In this document: positions 42,748-47,187 of the stretch, in pieces
How positions within the stretch are numbered: position 1 is the first letter of the stretch
Layout: the number at the start of each line of letters is the position of its first letter
DNA from: Terriglobia bacterium
Lineage (GTDB): Bacteria > Acidobacteriota > Terriglobia > Bryobacterales > Bryobacteraceae
DNA: 47,187 nt
Reading direction: 5' to 3'
Assembly: GCA_003175985.1 (NCBI GenBank)
Contig: PSRJ01000345.1
Span: forward strand, 1 to 47,187
Position numbers and translations under genes: made by a program
Notes under the pieces: generated by a model
What the model was told of the DNA's origin: nothing
The model's database searches: none
The model's input: the letters and a program-made list of their open reading frames with translations, nothing else

Positions 42748-43785
42748 TTGCCGCTAGCGGTTCTTTCACCCTCCCACCGGGAGGAGTTGGCCGATTTCCT
42801 TACTGGCGCTTTCCAGCTTCCAAGAACCGCTCCCTTCGTCCAACCGGCGCTCATGCAGTGGAAGTATGACGATCCACGGCCTGATTGGAACGGGTCCCGC
42901 AGTTATGCGTGGATGGAAGGGGGTCGTATCGCCGCGCACGCATGTCTCTGCCCGGTGACCTATCGGGCGGAGAACCGGGAAATCACGGGCAGTTATCTCA
43001 TCGATTGGGCTGCCTTGAGGCTATCGCCGGGCGCCGGGGTATTTCTCCTGCGAAAACTAAGCTCTCTATTTCAAGTACTTTGGGCAATAGGCGGCAGCCA
43101 GGATACCCAAACCATCCTTCCCAAATTAGGCTACCAGGCGGCGGGAGAGCTTTCGCTCTTTGCGCGTGTGATGCGGCCGTGGCGGCAGTCCCGTAACGAT
43201 CCGGCACGCCGCGGCTGGAAGGCGCCCTTACGGCTCGCGCGAAACACTTTGCTGAGCCGGCTGCCGGCCGCTTCCATACCAGCGCACTGGACGTGCACCC
43301 CGCTCCCCGCCTTCGATTCCGGCCATATCCCTTTGCTGCAGGCAGTTACGCCACATCCTACAACGCAGCGAACGCCGGAGTTGATGAACTATTTCCTGCG
43401 CTGTCCGGGCGCAAAAATGTCCGCGTACGTGATCCGCGAGAAAGGCGTCCCGCGTGGGTGGTTTGTGATTTCCCGCGTCGCCGGTGTAAGCCGGATTGCG
43501 GATTTTCGCCTACACTCCGCCGCTCCCGATGCTTGGCAGGCGGGCTACGGCTTGGCTTTGAAGATGGCGCTGGGCGACCGGGAGGGTTGTGAATTGATCG
43601 CGGCAGCCACCACCCCTCTAGCGGCGCAAGCCATTCGCCGGAACGGATTTCGCCTTCGCTCCACGCAGCCGGTTTTTCTGCTCGATCCCGGCAAACTGCT
43701 GCTTCCCCATCTTCCGCTGGAGGTGAATCTCATCGAAAGCGATGCTGCCTATCTGTATGACCCCCAGTACCCCTATCTCACCTAA
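42748..43785 (+). CDS. GNAT-like acyltransferase, TTG start
   Basis: This 345-aa protein resembles double-domain GNAT/FemAB-like acyltransferases: MQWKYDDPRPDWNG, SRSYAWMEGGRIAAHACLCP (first half) and KMSAYVIREKGVPRGWFVIS (second half). The line FKADF-like RIADFRLHSAAPDAWQAGYG and IAAATTPLAAQAIRRNGF suits the acetyl-CoA-side helix of the family. It is a distant relative of the acyltransferase at 18746 but lacks an ACP neighbour. The only start codon after the in-frame stop at 42709-42711 is TTG at 42748; the ATG at 42741 is out of frame. It precedes the radical SAM gene by 50 bases, which hold a separate promoter. Confidence 0.68.
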   Translation: MPLAVLSPSHREELADFLTGAFQLPRTAPFVQPALMQWKYDDPRPDWNGSRSYAWMEGGRIAAHACLCPVTYRAENREITGSYLIDWAALRLSPGAGVFLLRKLSSLFQVLWAIGGSQDTQTILPKLGYQAAGELSLFARVMRPWRQSRNDPARRGWKAPLRLARNTLLSRLPAASIPAHWTCTPLPAFDSGHIPLLQAVTPHPTTQRTPELMNYFLRCPGAKMSAYVIREKGVPRGWFVISRVAGVSRIADFRLHSAAPDAWQAGYGLALKMALGDREGCELIAAATTPLAAQAIRRNGFRLRSTQPVFLLDPGKLLLPHLPLEVNLIESDAAYLYDPQYPYLT

Positions 43786-43791
43786 GTTGTA

Positions 43792-43819
43792 TTGAAATCA
43801 ACAAGATTTCTGCTATTCT
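43792..43819 (+). promoter_or_regulatory. Strong promoter before radical SAM gene
   Basis: TTGAAA at 43792-43797 and TATTCT at 43814-43819 are 16 bases apart, and TGC at 43811-43813 makes an extended -10. Transcription would start near 43826, about 10 bases before the ATG at 43836, with no room for a good ribosome site. An inverted repeat ATTCT-GGTA-AGAAT at 43815-43828 overlaps the -10 box and start point. Confidence 0.55.
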
Positions 43820-43835
43820 GGTAAGAATCGGCACC

Positions 43836-44918
43836 ATGCCCGGCAATTTTCGTCTGCGGCTTTACCAGGGACTCCACTACCGCTTGCGGACATTTGCCGG
43901 AGGGCGCTGGGCCCACCTCTGCCGGCCGACGGACATCGGGTTCATGATGACCAATCTGTGCAACGCCCGGTGTGTTCATTGCGATATCTGGAAAAACAAG
44001 GGCCGCGAAGAAGGTCCCGCCCCGGAGCAACTCAAGACGGTGCTCAGCGATCTACGCCGCTGGCTGGGGCTTGCGGCGCCGGTGTTTTTCAGCGGCGGCG
44101 AAGCTCTGCTGCGCCCCTATACAGTCGATCTGGTGGCGCACGCCTCATCCCTGGGCCTCTTCACGGAGGTGCTGACCCATGGCTATTGGGACGATCAAAC
44201 CCGCATCGAGCAATTGGCCTTAGCGTGTCCTTCACGGATCACGGTCTCCTTGGACGGCATAGGCGAAACCCATACCGTTATTCGCGGACGGCCGCAGTTC
44301 TTTGAAAAGACTACCCGGACGATCGAGACGTTGCAGCGCGTTCGCCGGGAGCATCGCCTCAAATTCGCAGTGCGGCTGAAGACGGTGATCATGAACCAGA
44401 ACCTGGAGGAGGTCCATCGGGTCGCCGAATATGCCCGGCAGGATGGCATGCACGTTTTCTATCAGGCGATCGAGCAGAACTACAACACGCCGGAAGATCC
44501 GCGCTGGTTTGAGCACAGCGCCAATTGGCCTAAAGATTCAGCGAAGGCCGTCGCCGCGATCGATCGGCTGATGGCGTGCAAACGCGCCGGACTTCCGATT
44601 GCAAACAGCTACGCACAACTGGAGGCGATGAAGCCGTATTTCCGCAACCCGGATGCGGCGCGCGTCGCGATCCAGTCGCACAGTGCGCACGAGCGGCGCG
44701 CCGTCTGCGCCGCCCTCACCAACCTGCAGATTCTGCCAAATGGCGATGTCCTCTCCTGCTATGGGATGCCGCCGATAGGCAACATCTTCCAGACGCCCAT
44801 CCGGCAGATCTGGGAGGATCGGCCGCGCTGGTGGGAGGCCGGATGCTGCCTGGAACGGCGATGCACGCCCGCCGAGAAGGAGACCTTTGCGGTTACCACA
44901 ATCGCCGGCACGCGCTAA
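43836..44918 (+). CDS. Radical SAM protein in glycan locus
   Basis: This 360-aa protein carries the iron-sulfur motif TNLCNARCVHCD (Cys42, Cys46, Cys49; CX3CX2C). FFSGGEALLRP is the GGE motif for S-adenosylmethionine, and ITVSLDGIGETHTVIRG and FAVRLKTVIMNQN are typical later strands of the TIM-barrel. The C-terminal part has VCAALTNLQILPNGDVLSCY and WEAGCCLERRC, resembling a SPASM-type auxiliary cluster region with part of its cysteines. Such enzymes form radicals to epimerise, cross-link or rearrange substrates. The neighbours are a GNAT-like and a GT4 gene, and no peptide precursor is visible, so a sugar or lipid substrate is possible. Its end overlaps the GT4 start by 32 bases. Confidence 0.88.
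   Translation: MPGNFRLRLYQGLHYRLRTFAGGRWAHLCRPTDIGFMMTNLCNARCVHCDIWKNKGREEGPAPEQLKTVLSDLRRWLGLAAPVFFSGGEALLRPYTVDLVAHASSLGLFTEVLTHGYWDDQTRIEQLALACPSRITVSLDGIGETHTVIRGRPQFFEKTTRTIETLQRVRREHRLKFAVRLKTVIMNQNLEEVHRVAEYARQDGMHVFYQAIEQNYNTPEDPRWFEHSANWPKDSAKAVAAIDRLMACKRAGLPIANSYAQLEAMKPYFRNPDAARVAIQSHSAHERRAVCAALTNLQILPNGDVLSCYGMPPIGNIFQTPIRQIWEDRPRWWEAGCCLERRCTPAEKETFAVTTIAGTR
44877..44883 (+). promoter_or_regulatory. Ribosome binding site supporting TTG start of GT4
   Basis: AAGGAGA at 44877-44883 lies within the end of the radical SAM gene, a few bases before the TTG at 44887. It is the best Shine-Dalgarno near the start of the GT4 gene. The spacing is short but supports this uncommon start codon, since no ATG or GTG occurs in frame close by. 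Confidence 0.5.
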
Positions 44919-46083
44919 AACCGTCGTCTCGGTATTCGGCATCGATCCTTACCGGATCGGCGCCGGCGAGGTCTATGCCCGTGAAATCTCCGGGCAATTA
45001 GAGGAACGCGGCTGCCACAGCGTCCTATGCTTCCTGGCGGAGCCTCCCGAGCCGGTGCGCCGTTTCCTGCAGGGGCCGAACGTCACGTTGGAGGTGATCG
45101 AAGATTCCTGGAAGATCGGTTGGAAGGCAATGCGGCAGTTGGATGCCGTTCTGAAGCACTATCGCCCCGAGATCCTGCATCTCTACTTCACGGGTTTCTT
45201 AAGTGTCTATCCCTGGCTGGCGCGCATGCGCGGCGTGGAACAGGTGTTCTTCACCGATCAGGCCTCGCGGCCAGAGGGATACGTTCCCGCGCGCCGGCCC
45301 GCCTGGAAGCGTGTGCTCATGCGCGGCATCAACCATCCGGTCACCAGGGTAATCTGCGTCAGCGACTATGGCTACCGCTGCTTCACCGCCATGGATCTGC
45401 TTCCCGAAGAGCGCTTCACCAGGATTTATAACAGCGTGGATCTTACGCGCGCGGCCGAAGGACTGCGCCAGGGCTGGGCTTTCCGCCGCAAATACGGCAT
45501 CCCCGACGATCGACTGGTGGTCGCCCAGGTAAGCTGGTTGATTCCCGAGAAGGGAATCGGCGATCTGCTTGAGGCCGCCCGGATTGTCGTAGAGCGGGAG
45601 CCCCGCGCCCATTTCGTGCTGGCAGGCAGCGGATCTCATGCCGGTGAGTACAAGCGAAAGGCTTGGGAATACGGCCTGAACGAGCATGTGACGTTCACCG
45701 GCGTGGTGCAGGACCCGCTGGCGGAAGGTCTATACGCAGCCGCGGATGTCGCCTGCCAGGTCTCCCGATGGGAAGAAGTTTTCGGATATGTGATCGCCGA
45801 GGCGATGGCATCGAATCGCCCGGTGGTCGGTACGCGGGTGGGCGGCATTCCGGAGATCATCGAAGACGGAAGAAGCGGCTATCTTGTCGAGCGCGGCGAT
45901 GTGCACGCCATTGCGGATAGCCTGCTGCGTCTTTTAGCCGATCGCCCGCTGCGGGAACGAATGGGCCGAGCGGCCCGGCAGGCGGTTCAAGAACGATTCG
46001 ACCACAGACAGAACGTGGCGCAGGTGCTGAATCTTTACGGCCTGGCGCCTGTCTACACGCGAAAAGCGGCCGCGCACGCCTGA
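44887..46083 (+). CDS. Glycosyltransferase family 4 (GT-B fold), TTG start
   Basis: This 398-aa enzyme has VVSVFGIDPYRIGAGEVYAR at the donor-side loop, EILHLYFTGFLSVYPWLARM and VICVSDYGYRC in the N-terminal domain. The C-terminal domain has VAQVSWLIPEKGIGDLLEAA, HFVLAGSGSHAGEYKRKA and the E-x(7)-E site in RWEEVFGYVIAEAMASNRPV, then VGTRVGGIPEIIEDGRSGYL. It is a retaining cytoplasmic glycosyltransferase. The TTG start lies 32 bases inside the radical SAM gene, behind AAGGAGA. The last 31 bases overlap the end of the converging deacetylase gene. Donor and acceptor are unknown. Confidence 0.9.
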   Translation: MRLPQSPARAKTVVSVFGIDPYRIGAGEVYAREISGQLEERGCHSVLCFLAEPPEPVRRFLQGPNVTLEVIEDSWKIGWKAMRQLDAVLKHYRPEILHLYFTGFLSVYPWLARMRGVEQVFFTDQASRPEGYVPARRPAWKRVLMRGINHPVTRVICVSDYGYRCFTAMDLLPEERFTRIYNSVDLTRAAEGLRQGWAFRRKYGIPDDRLVVAQVSWLIPEKGIGDLLEAARIVVEREPRAHFVLAGSGSHAGEYKRKAWEYGLNEHVTFTGVVQDPLAEGLYAAADVACQVSRWEEVFGYVIAEAMASNRPVVGTRVGGIPEIIEDGRSGYLVERGDVHAIADSLLRLLADRPLRERMGRAARQAVQERFDHRQNVAQVLNLYGLAPVYTRKAAAHA

Positions 46084-46991
46084 AAGTAGTCCGGATCGTA
46101 AGCCGGATCCACACCGATCCGGCGCAGCCGGAACAGGTCATCACCCGGAGAGTTGAGGCCGGATTCCGTCGTTACGGCAGTCAGGCATCCGGCGCTGCGG
46201 ACCGCCGCGACCGCCTCCGGATTGATATCCCGGTTGGAACCGTTGGGGTAACAGAAGTGGCGCACCGGCACGCCCAGCATTTCCTCAATGCGGCGCTTCG
46301 AGCCGGCGATTTCATAGTCGAGTTCTGGGGCGGACGATACGCGCGACAAGACCGGATGGGTTTGAGTGTGCGCACCGAACTCGACGCTGGTGCGCGCAAG
46401 GGCGCGGACTTCGTCCCAGGTGAGCGGCTCGCAGCCGGGAGGCGGCTTCGACGGAATTTCAACCTCGAGCAACTGGGGCATTTGCGCGAGCTCAGCGAGG
46501 CGGTCCGCGTTCGCTAACAATTTGAGGGCTTCGCAGGTTTCGCCTGCCGCCCGCGTGCGCTGCTCTTTGGAAGCCAGAGTGAACTGCCGGAAATGCGGCA
46601 GGCGCGTGTGTTGAAACGCATACCGGACCTGATCTGCCCAGAGCCAGAGAGTGCCGTCAACGAAGCCAGTCACCAGGTAGACCGTGACCGGAATCCGGTA
46701 TTTGGAAAATACCGGGTGTGCGATCTCGAGAAAATCGCGATGGCCGTCGTCGATGGTGACTGCGACCGAATTCGGCGGCAGCGGCCGGCCGCTTTTCAAG
46801 GAATCGGCGGCTTCGGTGAGGGCTAACGGCTGGTAGCAATCGCGCAAATGGCGGCACTGCGCCTCCAGGCCCTGGGCGCTGGGAAAGCGGTGATACATCA
46901 AAATCCGAAGACGATCGCGATGGAGCGTGCGCGCGATGTGGAGCCCGCCGGCGCGCTGAAAGGCGACACGGGCAAGACGTTTCAGCCGCAC
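46053..46991 (-). CDS. Polysaccharide deacetylase (NodB domain), copy 2
   Basis: This 312-aa carbohydrate esterase family 4 protein has RILMYHRFPS, SVAVTIDDGHRDF (TIDDG at residues 79-83, catalytic base and metal ligand) and VEFGAHTQTHPVLS (the second motif with metal-binding histidines), then VRHFCYPNGSNRDI. The start is GTG at 46991. No signal peptide is clear. It probably removes acetyl groups from a lipid-linked or exported glycan. It is one of two deacetylases here and shares the RHFCYP line with copy 1 at 13200. Its 3' end overlaps the GT4 gene on the other strand by 31 bases. Confidence 0.87.
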   Translation of the reverse strand: MRLKRLARVAFQRAGGLHIARTLHRDRLRILMYHRFPSAQGLEAQCRHLRDCYQPLALTEAADSLKSGRPLPPNSVAVTIDDGHRDFLEIAHPVFSKYRIPVTVYLVTGFVDGTLWLWADQVRYAFQHTRLPHFRQFTLASKEQRTRAAGETCEALKLLANADRLAELAQMPQLLEVEIPSKPPPGCEPLTWDEVRALARTSVEFGAHTQTHPVLSRVSSAPELDYEIAGSKRRIEEMLGVPVRHFCYPNGSNRDINPEAVAAVRSAGCLTAVTTESGLNSPGDDLFRLRRIGVDPAYDPDYFQACAAAFRV

Positions 46992-47034
46992 AGTAATTAA
47001 CTATAACAGCGCGGGAATCCGTGCCCGGCGAGAT

Positions 47035-47187
47035 CTACGGTACCGTCCACGCGCCTGTGGTCTGCCAGCCGCTGTTTTGCGTGCTGTCATAGGCGATCGC
47101 GAAAGTGCTCTTAGGCCCGCTGAATGCCGGGCTGAAGAAGCTCAGAGGAATGTTGACAGTGAGATTGTTTCCCGTGCTGTTTGCCGA
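47035..47187 (-). CDS. C-terminal end of a secreted protein (partial)
   Basis: Read on the minus strand from the right edge, 50 codons run to TAG at 47037-47035. They include NLTVNIPLSFFSPAFSGPKS, TFAIAYDSTQNSGW and QTTGAWTVP at the very end. This last domain, with S-G-W-Q and a final W-T-V-P, is a style of C-terminus I recognise from large secreted proteins of Acidobacteriota. The rest of the gene is outside the window, so its total role is unknown. It is followed on the same strand after about 45 bases by the deacetylase gene. Confidence 0.65.
   Translation of the reverse strand, partial: SANSTGNNLTVNIPLSFFSPAFSGPKSTFAIAYDSTQNSGWQTTGAWTVP

Overview
The window is GC-rich, densely packed bacterial DNA that reads as an exopolysaccharide (capsule or O-antigen-like) biosynthesis locus bordered by very large secreted surface proteins. 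Several traits point to an Acidobacteriota member of the Bryobacterales/Solibacter type: Ig-like repeats with the LGPSQTQQFTATV signature, a partial gene at the right edge ending in SGWQ..GAWTVP, a signal-peptided protein with tail-fibre-like motifs, and a GC-rich nested palindrome. This assignment is inferred from recognised protein styles; there is no rRNA or other marker gene. No tRNA, rRNA, CRISPR array, transposase or integrase was seen.

Layout from left to right. 3-500: 3' end of a heparinase II/III-type gene. 501-865: gene-free and AT-richer. 866-6406: 1846-aa surface protein A. 6567-8134 (+): two methyltransferases. 13005-8131 (-): flippase, O-antigen ligase/polymerase and two methyltransferases. 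13200-14285 (+): polysaccharide deacetylase. 16539-14293 (-): two glycosyltransferases. 16647-19813 (+): FkbH-like protein, acyl carrier protein and GNAT-like acyltransferase. 19817-19945: nested inverted repeat. 23440-19954 (-): methyltransferase, GT-C glycosyltransferase and WecB. 23677-23802 (+): possible 41-aa membrane peptide. 26081-23833 (-): GalE and a polyprenyl-phosphate-sugar synthase-like GT2. 26243-28732 (+): second O-antigen ligase-like protein and a Gfo/Idh/MocA oxidoreductase. 30938-28729 (-): anchored protein of unknown function and a GT4. 30984-37439 (+): nucleotide-sugar dehydrogenase, GT-C enzyme, zinc-ribbon methyltransferase, UbiA-family prenyltransferase and another GT-C enzyme. 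42592-37440 (-): tail-fibre-like secreted protein and surface protein B, a paralogue of A. 42748-46083 (+): GNAT-like protein, radical SAM protein and GT4. 46991-46053 (-): second deacetylase. 47187-47035 (-): 3' end of a secreted protein gene.

How the genes could work together. GalE, WecB and the GDP-mannose/UDP-glucose-type dehydrogenase would supply nucleotide sugars. GT2 and GT4 enzymes would build repeat units on a lipid carrier. The flippase and the two O-antigen ligase/polymerase-like proteins would export and join them. The UbiA-family protein and the DPM-like GT2 would make polyprenyl-phosphate-linked donors for the three GT-C membrane enzymes. Six methyltransferases, two deacetylases and the FkbH-ACP-acyltransferase set would decorate the polymer. 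No priming phosphoglycosyltransferase, Wza/Wzc/Wzb export machinery, exosortase or regulator is present, so the locus probably continues outside the window or is completed elsewhere.

The genes form short operons on alternating strands. Many neighbours overlap by 4-14 bases, and five converging gene pairs meet with almost no space or with overlapping ends. The most interesting items are the FkbH-ACP-acyltransferase set, the paralogous cysteine-rich giant proteins A and B with the tail-fibre-like partner of B, the UbiA/GT-C group, and the nested palindrome.
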